Assembly: GCA_000827325.1 (NCBI GenBank)
Contig: KN832879.1
Span: 930,001-994,000 of the forward strand
Origin: Oidiodendron maius Zn
Taxonomy: Eukaryota > Ascomycota > Leotiomycetes > Myxotrichaceae
DNA: 64,000 nt
Direction of reading: 5' to 3'
In this document: positions 54,313 through 64,000 of the stretch, in pieces
Layout of the letters: every line of letters begins with the position of its first letter
Numbering within the stretch: position 1 is the first letter of the stretch
Notes under the pieces: model-generated
What the model was told of the DNA's origin: nothing
Database searches by the model: none
Seen by the model: the letters and a program-made list of their open reading frames with translations, nothing else
Position numbers and translations under genes: made by a program

Positions 54313-57293
54313 TTATTCTTCGCGGATATTTACTAAAACATGTTTGAACCGTTGAGCAATACCCCATGGCATATTGTCCAGTCTTTCAATAAAGATACCT
54401 AAAATCTTCGGTACTGAAAGCTGAGACAAATCGCCGATTCCTTGAAATGTTACTCTGCCACCATTTTCAATCCAACTATAAACTTCATCGGAGTCAGACC
54501 CTACACTTCGTCAGTACAGCTCATTAAAGAGTAATGTGCCTTACAAGTAACAGTAGTCTCCCTTGACGAGTCGGACGAACCTCCAATTCCAACTCCAAAC
54601 TTGACAATTGCCCAGAACGTGAGTGCTGCATCAAACATCCAAACGCTCTCAGACGGAGTACTTTGCATAAGATATTAGTGTTAACTTTTAACTAAGCAAA
54701 GGAAGACGAACTCAAAAGTAAAACGCGCGAGAAGCGAGGTGAGCTGGCCCGCATGCACTAGTATGGCTCTGGCGTTAACTGGATCATCTAGTATTCGAGA
54801 CGAGAGCCATGATCTAGCCTCGCCTTTACTGGCTTCTGTTCCAGATTTACCAGCTGCAATCTTTATGTTCTCAAGGAAGCCAGGCCATGTAAATTGGACG
54901 TGACCGAGGTGCGAGAGTGCTGAAACGCTCACGATTAGTGAGTTGGGCATACATGACACAGTATTGCAAGAATCGGACAGCTGATCCAAAAGAATTTGTG
55001 GGTTACTGGTAGTGGATTAGAAAAGAGCTCAAAATGAATTAGACTGTGTAACTTACTGATTGAAACTAGATGGGAATGCCAGCCGGTATGGATGGGCGGT
55101 TGATGTCAAATGGAGGGAGAGAAACTTGTCGTTTTCGCAAGCATCTGTGCACTGCCTTTAATCATATTGGTGTTAGTCAAATATAAAGTATGGGATATCA
55201 AGCTATAAATCGTCTCATACCTGTAGAGTGTATGTGCTATTAGTGAATACCCAAATGGATTTAGCGGCTGCGGCAGCTTCCCATTCGTCAAAAGGCCACT
55301 CATGATGTGACGAAAATTGGAAGAATTGGATTGCAGCAGCTCTGATTCGAAGTGGGTTGTAGAAGCAGGAGCATTCCATATCTCTTCATCGGTGGGAAGT
55401 GGCATATTCACTTCTCCAATGGAAAATTGTGGCGAAATATTGAGCAAACATGATATTTGCATATCATAAAGCTGTATGAGTGTCAGTACAGGTTACCGGA
55501 TTTTAAATATAGACTTACATATATTCCCCATCCCAAGCGACGCCTCTCTTCGTCATCCGCACATGCCTTGCGTAGTTCTTCGGGAGTTGCCGTCTCCTTT
55601 CTGCGTTGGAGCTCTTCAACGAAGGTCAGACTTGGCCTGAGAAGATGCATTCTCCTTGCCGCAGTAACGAGGCCGCCTCGGCTTATTTCGGCATGCTGAT
55701 AGAGCATTCGTGAACCACAGAATAGTCCAAATATGGACTGCAAGAGCCAAGCTTGGACGATAGACGTATCAAACATAGCTTGTCGATTGTTCTCTCTCAT
55801 ATATGCAATTGCCCGCCTCGCCAACTCATTCATGGCTATAGCCAGTCCGCTTAATCCGTCCCTCGAATACATTGCTCCAATAGCCGCCATGGCAAGGAGG
55901 AGGACGGGGGCAGCATCAGCTACTCTGAAGGTTGGCCGCCTAAGAATGGGAAGAGTGTCATGGAAATGCCGAAAATAGAGATTAATGCAGACAGTGAGTG
56001 TCTGTGTGGATGGAAATGCCGTGACATCGATATCTGGCCAGTGAGGCTTGTGAGAAATACCAACTAATGATAGCATTGCATCACGCATTGAGTCTTCTAC
56101 TCGGTCTAGACGCCCATCGTAGAGTGTTGGGCGTTGTTTCTGCGAGACAGAAGGGAGATCTATGTTGCTGTCCTCTGTGCTAGGTTTGTAGACGTGTGGC
56201 TACCGAATTATTAGATATACACTAGGTTCTCAAAAAGGATAACCCACCCAAGGGCTGTCAGCCGGTTGGGAATCTCTCGTATCTGGAGGCGACGGAAAAG
56301 ACAGAAGAGCAGCAGTGTCTCTTCCACGACTCCGCGTTTGAGTTGGAGGATCCAATGAATATGTGAATTCCGACGATAGAGAATTTTCTGGTGGGGTATT
56401 TGGAGCATGGCTGTTGAGGGATTTCATATGATCTAGCTCTGTGTCACCGATGTCCCATCCGAAATAGTTTTCCGACGAATCCATTACAAAACCATACAGT
56501 GATTCCAGAGGAAGGTTCGAAAAGTCATCTACTACAGCGAAGTCAGCACGGCCCACTGATAGGATCGATGGTAGGAATAGCTCACTTGAGTCCTGAAGCG
56601 GTGGTAGTACGCCAGGGTTATCATTCAAAGTCATGTAAGTCGTGTTTGGCGGGTCAGAAAGCGCTATTCTGGAACTTGAAGCTGGAATATTAAAGGTGGC
56701 ATGAGAGTTTGCATGGTTGACCGATATCTGGTTGGTTGAAGAAAGCAATGGGCTGTGATTTCGTTGCAATATCTGTTCTGTGTTCCGGTACACGCATGCT
56801 TGCTTCGACGCCAAGCATCGCGCACATGTGCTACCAGGGTAACCGTTACATCGAACCTTCAAAGTTGCACAAGAGTTGCTAGAGCAAAGTACTTAGTGGC
56901 GTATGCAGTTATGGAGAGAAGTCTTTACCATGACACTTTTCTAGGTTTCTTTAAAATAACAGAAGCCTGATCATGGATGGCAGTATGCCTTGACATTACA
57001 TCACTATAAAATCTTAGTTCGTGGAAGTATAGCATAGGAAGACACAAACCTTCGGACAAAGCGCTTCTTGCAGATCGGGCATTCGTATCTGACATCCCCG
57101 GCATCTAACCAACATATTAATTATTTCCGGGGCTTGATACGAATTGGGATGTCTTACGACTTCGTTCATGACGCTGAAGATGTTCAAACTTGCCAAAAAC
57201 ACGCCCGCATTCATTCCAGCTACAGATAAATGATTGCTCCTTTCTGGGCCGCTTCCGAACGCGCAAAGGGCCTTGTCTTCCATTTTCAATCAT
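54313..57293 (-). CDS. C2H2 + Zn2Cys6 transcription factor with fungal-specific domain, 841 aa
   Basis: Nuclear regulator. Ten exons: 57293-57158, 57104-57050, 57003-56929, 56878-56248, 56199-55519, 55471-55221, 55155-55057, 55005-54712, 54660-54545, 54500-54313; total 2526 nt in phase. Two C2H2 fingers (FICSWNECGRVF...HLQRH, ERSH; and YECPICKKRFVRSDVMSRH, TAIH), each split by an intron, precede a binuclear cluster C-x2-C-x6-C-x7-C-x2-C-x6-C (CNSCATLKVRCNG..., ...CARCLASKQAC). Then a Ser/Pro-rich linker, and from about residue 330 the fungal-specific (Fungal_trans) domain: INLYFRHFHDTLPILRRPTF, SRGGLVTAARRM, DDEERRRLGWGIY. The start is the first ATG in frame; a longer N-terminus is possible since the frame is open to 57478. 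It sits inside the pectinase cluster and is a candidate local regulator. Confidence 0.88.
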
Positions 57294-57915
57294 CTCAAGA
57301 GAAGGAAGCCAAGCTACCGGGCTGTCGAATTGGTTCAACGCCAGGTCTGGGGAAGACACGGGGTCCGGAGGTATGTTTGCTGCAACTTGCTCTGAATCTA
57401 AGATGGGCAGCCGGAGCAAAGGTGGGGAGAACGTGGAGAAGCCGAGAAATTCAGCGTTTTGACTGATTAGTAACAGTCTTTAGCAAAGTGGGCGCTCTTT
57501 GAAATCTACGGTCCACTTGGTGGGGATAGGTCGGAATTTAGACATAACTCGACTAGGAGTCAGGGAATAAGCTCGTTCTCGGCGTAAGTAGAACAGCTGT
57601 AAGTCAGGTCGGATGTCCGTTTGCTTTATGAGAAAGGAAATCATCGACAGTGAAGAAGCTATCAGCCCTGTCTAACGAGACATTCCTGTCCTGTACTCCG
57701 TAAATTACGTTGCCCAGTTAATCCCGGCCGCAACACAAGAGATCAATTACCCGTAAACTGACACTAAGCATAAGACACATAGAAAAATAAATATACAACA
57801 CGTCACTCAATAAATAGTAGGCCATAGCTATTATACTGACACAGCTAAGACTCTTCATACTTTCGCGACAAACTCAAGATTAGAGATTCTCCAAAGCTAC
57901 AATACAAACACACCA
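57294..57915. other. Promoter region of the C2H2/Zn2Cys6 regulator
   Basis: Contains TTGGTGG (CCACCAA on the minus strand) at 57517-57523, 224-230 bases upstream of the regulator's ATG. No gene. Confidence 0.4.
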
Positions 57916-60148
57916 TCATGCCTCTCCTGTCCTACCAAGCTCACTGGATTGTGTCTCGTCTTCAAAGCCTCCATCTCGTGTTAGTTCATAGGGATATTTC
58001 TTTGTGAGGACCAGAAGAGCAAATGCAGTTCCAACGCAACCCGCCATCAAGGCAATACTGACAGAAAAGCCTGGTATATATTTTGGTGCGCTGCTAGATG
58101 GCCAGATATATGATCCACTGTAGACGACCAGATTAGCATGTATGATCTTCAAATACGTTATGCAAGTGACCTACTATACAGAAGACAGGTTTGCCAGGGC
58201 ACTGCGAAAAAGTAATTAGCTTCGGGGCTGTGGAAGAATTGATTTTCATACTTCACAATGCCAATACTAACGGCACGCTTCTCCATAGGGCGGCTAATAG
58301 TGTTGGATAAATAACTTAATGTCATTGGACTGCAACACCATATGCCTGCAGCTCCTGAACTCAAGCGTCAGCAACTCCTACAACTTCGCTTGAGATTACT
58401 AACCGAATGACAAGAAAGCATATCTGACTTTTGGATTGTCAACTGCTGCCACTATTATCAACGAAATGGTAGAGATGCTAGCCATAACCATGATGTGTTT
58501 TGGTCGTTCGTTTTGTAGGTCGGACGAGAAGCAGCATATTAGAACTATGACAAGCGCGACGCAATCTACAACCGGATGTTAATATTATTTCAAAAAGAAT
58601 CATCTGGTTCTTACAGATAGGTATAGTCATCTACAGCATGGTTAGTGAAACACGATAGCAATGTGGGGGTTCACTCACATATTGGACCATGTTACCCTTG
58701 TAGCCCAGCGCAGCCATCAGGGTTGGGATAAAGTAAGTTATAGTACCAGCGCAGGTGCACAAACTTTGTGCGAGCATGAAGAGCCAAGTTCTATGCAAGT
58801 TTAGTCAAATGGATATGAAGAATTTTTTCGTCCTTACCTCCAATCTTTAATAGCGTATAGGAAACTCTGGAGGTGAGTAATACCGCGAGCTTCACTTGAC
58901 ATGTTATCTTGCTCCAGCCTGCGTATCGCATACTCGCGCTCCTCATCTGTGAGCCACTTAGTGGTGGCAGGGAAATCCGGGAGAATAAACCTTCATAGAG
59001 GTCAGATAAGCGGTCACGCCAGCACAACAAAGAGGTGCTTACACTGCAATAACAGCACATCCAATTGTGATAACGCCCTCAACTACAAGGTCATCAGTAC
59101 AGAAATGATATTTAATTGCGTCACGCACTTAAAAAGAGCCACTTCCACGCCGGTAGACCTCCTCGATGTTGCATATTATCCACAATTAAGCCAGCTAAGG
59201 TTATGTTAGCGACAGACTTCCTGATCGAGCGTACTAACCGATAAGACCACCGACAGCACCAGATACGAGGGAGGCACAATAGAAGATTGAGAATCGGCGT
59301 GCAAGCTCCGATTTCTTGTACCAGTTGCTCATGAAAAGAAGCACTCCGGGCTACTGACGTGTGAGTTTCGCCCGGGCATGGTCGCTAGGGAACTCACAAA
59401 ATAGCCAGCCTCTACGAGTCCTAGGACAAAACGTAGACCAACCAGACCACTTTTTGTATTTACGCCTGTATAAGCTGTACTGCAGATACTCTTCAGCATG
59501 GTCGTACTATGTTTGCTAGTATCAATAGATTAATCAACTTACACAAGACAACCCCAGACAAACTGCTTCAGCATCAGAAACTGCTATCAGCAAAAGGAGG
59601 AAGATCATACCATAAGGGATGGGAGATAGAGGCTGGGCCTAGTTCTACTAAGAATCATATTGCTGGGAACTTCAAGGAGAAGATATCCGATGAAGAAAAT
59701 AGAGAGCGCGAGAGAATAGTCGGACGACGTGAGGTGCAAGTCAGTTTGCATGCCAGCTACTTTGGCATTTCCAATGCTGCAAGCATATTAGATATAAAGT
59801 TAGTAAGCTGAATTAATGCTCACTTGTTTCTATCCAGATCTTATCAATGGGTCTCAGTCAGTACTCTAATCGCACGCATTGGAGCCGTACAGTACATACA
59901 ATTGAGGATATACTATGACGTGGCCATCAGCCTGCGTTGCTTTACATCGGCGAAGGGGAATACCTACCATGATAAACAGCGGTGGAATGAGTCGAAGGTC
60001 GACTTTCCAAAGTATCCTGCAGACTTGTAAGTCTTTGGCATCCCATCTGATGCCGAACTAACCTTCTCTCCAGCTCCGGATTTTCCACAAACGGCGTTAC
60101 ATACTGGGCCGAGGCAGTTTCCTCGTGAGTAAAACCTTCCTTAGACAT
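57916..60148 (-). CDS. Dal5/ACS-family MFS transporter
   Basis: Anion:cation symporter family member of the plasma membrane. Many short exons; I resolved the gene ends and motifs but not every junction, so the length (about 490-500 aa) is approximate. Start MSKEGFTHEETAS at 60148; the first intron joins ELER to RILWKVDLRLIPPLFIM (TM1 entry). Then IGNAKVAGMQTDLHLTSSDYS and LLLEVPSNMILSRTRPSLYLPSLM, GLVGLRFVLGLVEAGYFPGV, MSNWYKKSELARRFSIFY, and the tail TKKYPYELTRDGGFED ending at 57916. These are the standard blocks of allantoate/nicotinate-type carriers, a family that also includes organic-acid and some sugar-acid transporters. Substrate unknown; the cluster context favours a pectin breakdown product. 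Confidence 0.82.
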
Positions 60149-60731
60149 CGTGATCGGGCGATCCAAACTGAATTACGGATCATCATGGACGCTGAGAAGT
60201 CTTCCAAATATATATTCAGATCAAAAATGTTTGATGCGTGGGGAAGTGGAGACTCCGGACCCCACAAATGACAAACTGGAGATGATTGGCCGGTGGGGAA
60301 ATATCAAGAGTGGAAGCGCAACCGAGTAAACACCACTGGACTTGTATGCAGACTTGAGTCTCCGCTTTTCTAGGAAGATAAGGGTCTCTTTTTATAAGCC
60401 TATCGATGTCAGCAATAGCTGTGCCTTTGTTTGTAGAGAAGTCACAGAGCCAGAAACGAAGGATAAGTCTCTTTACTCAAGGCCATAACAGCTTAGGCAT
60501 TCCTAGGGCATATGTTACGTCAAAATATACCACTTATGATATGATGAACCCACTTTATATGCAAATGGAGCATCTAGCCATCGTTAAAAACAATCGTCTG
60601 AGAGAAGTGTTCAAGTAAGAGATATATACAACGAAAGTACTGTATGTACAGCCGGCCTGATGCTTGTAGATAGGCAAGCCACTCCATATATAACATCATC
60701 CCTAGTTGCCTTATTCAATTCAATTCACTTC
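60149..60731. other. Intergenic region
   Basis: Promoter of the Dal5-like gene. A plus-strand frame (60406-60618) has an ATG but no family resemblance. Confidence 0.35.
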
Positions 60732-61493
60732 CTACCATGAAGCAGGATCTGCGTCAGCAAAGGTGGTACCGACAGAGATCTCGTCGAACCAGACTTGGCG
60801 GGTCCCTTGGGTGCCTTTCATTCCCCCGTCATCGTGCCAGCCATTGGCGTAAATTCCGACATGATAATCAAACGGACGAGCATCATTTATCATTGTCGGC
60901 ACATTATAAATCTCTACAACCATTACGCCGTCAAACCAGAGCTTGTAAAATCCAGTATTGTCAGACTTCCAGCTTGCTTGGATGGTAACGCGGTGCCAGA
61001 CTCCTGCTGACACTGTCGCGATGTTGCTAAATGTGCGGATCTTCTGGGCGCAGATGGTACCGTATTTCAGACGAGTATAGAGCTGATTACCGACAATCCA
61101 AACCATACTAGAGGGCATCCAGTCATCGCAGCCGGTATTGGTAAAGTCAGCAATGAATTGGCCTAGGTTGTATGACTGGGCAGGCGAGAATTGCCAATCC
61201 TGCTGCAGACGAAAGGCAAATCCATAAAAACCTTGGTCGCCGAGCTTATATACCGCCGACTTTGCCTTTTCGGAGTGAAAGCGGCCGGACCAGCTGGAAT
61301 CGTAGATTTGGGTCATCTTCAGAGCCGTAGTGCCTTTATAGACAACATTGGTAACTTCCTCGATTGAGCCTTTGTCTTCGATTGTCTGGGAGGACCATCC
61401 TGCTAGTGTACCGGTGTTACTGAAACTCTGAGTGGCTTCGGCAACTAGCCCAAAGGCCAAGATGACCGCTGTCGTAATGATTTTGTAAAACAT
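60732..61493 (-). CDS. Secreted polysaccharide lyase, PL20 (glucuronan lyase)-like, 253 aa
   Basis: Single exon. Residues 1-21 are a signal peptide (MFYKIITTAVILAFGLVAEA). The mature chain is an all-beta jelly roll of the concanavalin-like lyase type: GRFHSEKAKSA (substrate-groove strand), GFYGFAFRLQQDW, NLGQFIAD, GVWHRVTIQASW, FYKLWFDGVMV, FDYHVGIYANGW and the C-terminal VWFDEISVGTTFADADP, an ending I associate with fungal PL20/glucuronan lyase-like proteins. Enzymes of this type cleave uronic-acid polymers by elimination. The precise substrate is uncertain; heparin-lyase-fold or alginate-type relatives cannot be excluded. The true ATG is at 61493; the longer frame upstream lacks an ATG. Confidence 0.68.
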   Translation of the reverse strand: MFYKIITTAVILAFGLVAEATQSFSNTGTLAGWSSQTIEDKGSIEEVTNVVYKGTTALKMTQIYDSSWSGRFHSEKAKSAVYKLGDQGFYGFAFRLQQDWQFSPAQSYNLGQFIADFTNTGCDDWMPSSMVWIVGNQLYTRLKYGTICAQKIRTFSNIATVSAGVWHRVTIQASWKSDNTGFYKLWFDGVMVVEIYNVPTMINDARPFDYHVGIYANGWHDDGGMKGTQGTRQVWFDEISVGTTFADADPASW

Positions 61494-63004
61494 TGAGTGG
61501 ATTGTATTTCTTACTGTAGCTCTTGCGCGCCGGAACAAAGAAATATAGATTGTGGGGTTGAGGTTATCTACTTATGCTTAAAACATGCCTGCAATACAGT
61601 AACGTTTGATTTCACCATAGCATCTCTCTTATGATACCGTTACATGCATACTCTAACATTTGAGAGATAAACTTGTTTATAAATCGCATATCTTCTGACA
61701 AAATGCCTCTTGGCAACCCTAAATACTGGTTCGGGTGGACTTTCGGACGACAGGGGTTTGTCTTGGTGTGTCTTCTGTTATGGATACACGAGAGGACTCC
61801 TATTATAAAATACGAAGTATATAGCGGGGTAAGCTATCGTTGTCGGCGCCTTTGATCCCAGCTGGATGGTCCGATGTTTGGATACAAGCTTTTTATCTGA
61901 CTTTCTTTGCCAATTGAATGGGAGATCTCTGCACTACATCGATAAAATTACATGTGTATCCTCCATAACCAACAAGATATAGAGAAATCAGGAAATAATC
62001 GCGATAGCATAACTGGAGCTTCCTATGCAGTAGTAGCAGGAAGAGTTGTTCACCAGGAGTAGCCGATGAGCCAAGTGAACCTTCCGTTATAAGGCCGACC
62101 TAGCGCGTTAAGAAGTCACGTTATTGGTCACGCGAGAGTTGTGTTTGTTCCAGGAGCCAACCCGATTCTTAATTACAACTGTAACAATGCATTCAAACTC
62201 TTGGCAGGAGCCCAAAAGGGTAGATATCTCGTTCTGCATTGCCCATATCTGGAGAAATTATTTTCCATCTAATCAATCTTCCCACCCTTCACCTGAAGAT
62301 CGGTGCCGACCCGGGATCAGTCTCAACCCTACGTATTAAGTAAAACAGCCTAGTATGACCTTCACATGAACTTAGATACTTAATCTCTGAGCTTAAGATC
62401 GTTCAATAATAGAATTATCGGAATGCACATGCTTCGGCCCGATTGCAAAGAGTTTGGCGCACGGGTCATAAACCGGCATAAACCGGCATAAACCGCCCTC
62501 CTGAAACATCTCACTACAAAACGTGGGTCCATTGGCGCCTTTTTGAGAAGAGGGATGTCTTGAGAAATGTTGCGTCCAACCTGTGCCTCAAGAGACGTAT
62601 AGTAATCTACAATACATGTTAGAACCAAGTGATAAATTGCTTTCCTTGAATTTATTCGGAAAGTCATTGCCCGTCCTGATTCCTGATGGAAGAGGTGTTA
62701 ATGGGCAACAACCTAAGTATTTACTCAATGCCTCCTTTAGGCTCTTATAACCATGCTCTTATGGCAACATTTTGGTCCACTTATCTCGGGGCAAACCGAC
62801 TCTTCCAGTACCTTGGTTATAGCCTATGTCAATGGAATCCGTAATTCAAAAATTCGTAAGCTATATATAAAGCACGGTGTAAAACTTTCCAATTTCAAAC
62901 AGAAATGCCTTAGTCCCTTGATTTGAATCTGTCTCTTTCATCGTTGTCCGTAAATAGCAAGCAAGGTACAAATCCACTGAAAAACTCGCAGAATAGACTA
63001 CTCA
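61494..63004. other. Gene-free stretch
   Basis: About 1.5 kb with no supported gene. A ten-base unit (CATAAACCGG) is repeated about three times at 62468-62495. Confidence 0.4.
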
Positions 63005-64000
63005 CTAGGACCACAGCATGTCATTGTAGAGGAAGGGTTCAAGGCCGCCAAAAGCAGCTGCGATCTGTATCATGATTGTAAGCGCGTGTAATTTGAGTGA
63101 TACTGAATCTGGACTTTACACTGACCATGGGATTGAATTGTCCTGAGGCAACGACTTCGAAGTCGCCAGTACCAGAAACTTGGTGTGGAATCTGTATTTG
63201 GTCGTTCAAGCCAGAGAATAAGTCTGCTCCAGTTGCTGCCGAGTTATTTAGTAGATCTTCTGACAGCGAATGTGGCTCCCTTTGAAGTCCCTCAGTCTGC
63301 TTCAAAACTTGGTTTCTAAGATCTGCTAAAATAAGACAGTATCTTGCAGCTAATGAACCCTCCTTTGCTACATTGGACAAGTGATTCTGGCACCGTGTTG
63401 CAGCAGTAAAATAATTTTCGTAGGTGTCAACGGATGACGTGCTTTGCTGAATGGTATAAACATAGAGAACTACGATAGCCGAAAAGGCGAAGTATGACGT
63501 GAACTAGGTCAAAGGTCAGGTATCAGAAATTCATTACATTATAGAGGCAAAGTTTACCCAAAATGCCTGGAACATCTGTTCTGCCTGTGCCAAGCCATCC
63601 ACGATACTGACTATATTCATGGCGGCTGTTAGGCACTCCCAAACATTTTCGTCAGTTTGGCCTTTGTTTTGATTATTATTGCTCTCGCCATCTGATTGTA
63701 ATTCTTTAAATTTCCTTAGCAGAAAGGGTCGGTGGGTCAGCATCATGGTGTGCCAGTATGCAAGGTTCAATACGTTTCTCTGGCGTCTATAAATTGGAAT
63801 GAGAAGTGCAGCGTTCGCGCTTTCTGTATCAAGAAACGCAGAAATTTGCTCTCTCCAGGTCTTCAGGCTCGTAGAATATTTTGTAGCCAGTGCATACCTA
63901 TCAGCAGAGGAGGGTGGACGAATCGAATACATATCCCGCAGTATCATACTTAATATACGTCCAAGTCTGCGTGCATAGATGTTAGCCTATGATCTTCAAC
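63005..64000 (-). CDS. Fungal-specific transcription factor, C-terminal part (cut by window edge)
   Basis: The 3' portion of a Fungal_trans-domain regulator; the N-terminus and any DNA-binding cluster lie beyond base 64000. Visible blocks: LGRILSMILRDMYSIRPPS, then LKTWREQISAFLD, LLIPIYRRQRNVLNLAYWHTMMLTHRPFLL, DGLAQAEQMFQAFW, an intron of about 50 nt, FTSYFAFSAIVVLYVYTIQQ, CQNHLSNVAKEGSLAARYCLIL, and after a last intron the ending AAAFGGLEPFLYNDMLWS with stop at 63005-63007. This middle-homology arrangement is standard for Zn2Cys6 regulators. Its target genes are unknown; it borders the pectinase cluster. Confidence 0.82.

Noticed and set aside
1-64000. tRNA, rRNA, CRISPR or bacterial-type operons
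   Set aside because: Scanned by eye for TTCGAA-type T-loops and spaced direct repeats; the one TTCGAA of note (near 53250) is inside an aldo/keto reductase exon. Intron-rich genes exclude a prokaryotic origin.

Overview
This is a 64-kb piece of a filamentous ascomycete (Pezizomycotina) nuclear genome. Almost every gene is broken by short introns of about 47-136 nt with GT..AG borders (occasionally GC..AG) and visible CTAAC-like branch sites. The protein families are typical of moulds: Zn2Cys6 and C2H2 regulators, a Clr5-domain protein, a NACHT-ankyrin receptor, GMC oxidoreductases and secreted CAZymes. A Ty1/copia element carries the transition-only, TpA-rich, TAG-riddled decay expected of repeat-induced point mutation (RIP). 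I cannot name the species. Exon joins were worked out by hand from splice signals and codon phase; for almost all CDS entries the exon lengths sum exactly to a multiple of three.

Layout. 0-15.7 kb is accessory: a small secreted protein, a 643-aa MFS sugar transporter, several tandem repeats, an 817-aa protein of unknown function with seven 15-residue repeats, a (TC)n tract with a 320-base assembly gap, a small RanBP2-type zinc-finger protein, and an 801-aa NACHT-ankyrin receptor. 16.2-21.8 kb is a complete but dead copia retrotransposon (283-bp LTRs, GTTAT target duplication). 22-30 kb is gene-poor: a broken gentisate dioxygenase fragment, a 172-aa protein with a three-fold internal motif, a hypothetical serine-rich protein, a Clr5-domain protein and the tail of a lost GMC oxidoreductase. 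30-38 kb holds metabolic and sensing genes: Gal80-like Gfo/Idh/MocA oxidoreductase, PhzF-like isomerase, GNAT acetyltransferase, GMC oxidoreductase and a seven-helix receptor.

40-64 kb is the most coherent part and looks like a pectin-utilisation gene cluster. It holds an MCT-like MFS transporter, an exopolygalacturonase (GH28), a pectin methylesterase (CE8) divergent from it, a large secreted GH106-like alpha-L-rhamnosidase, a glyoxalase-fold protein, an aldo/keto reductase, an 841-aa regulator combining two C2H2 fingers with a Zn2Cys6 cluster, a Dal5/ACS-family MFS transporter, a polysaccharide lyase (PL20-like) and, cut by the right edge, a second fungal-specific regulator. The inferred logic is de-esterification (CE8), release of galacturonate (GH28) and rhamnose (GH106), cleavage of uronan chains (PL20-like), uptake by the MFS carriers and NAD(P)H-dependent reduction by the AKR, possibly controlled by the local regulators.

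Stretches without genes are listed as such; no tRNA, rRNA or CRISPR was seen.
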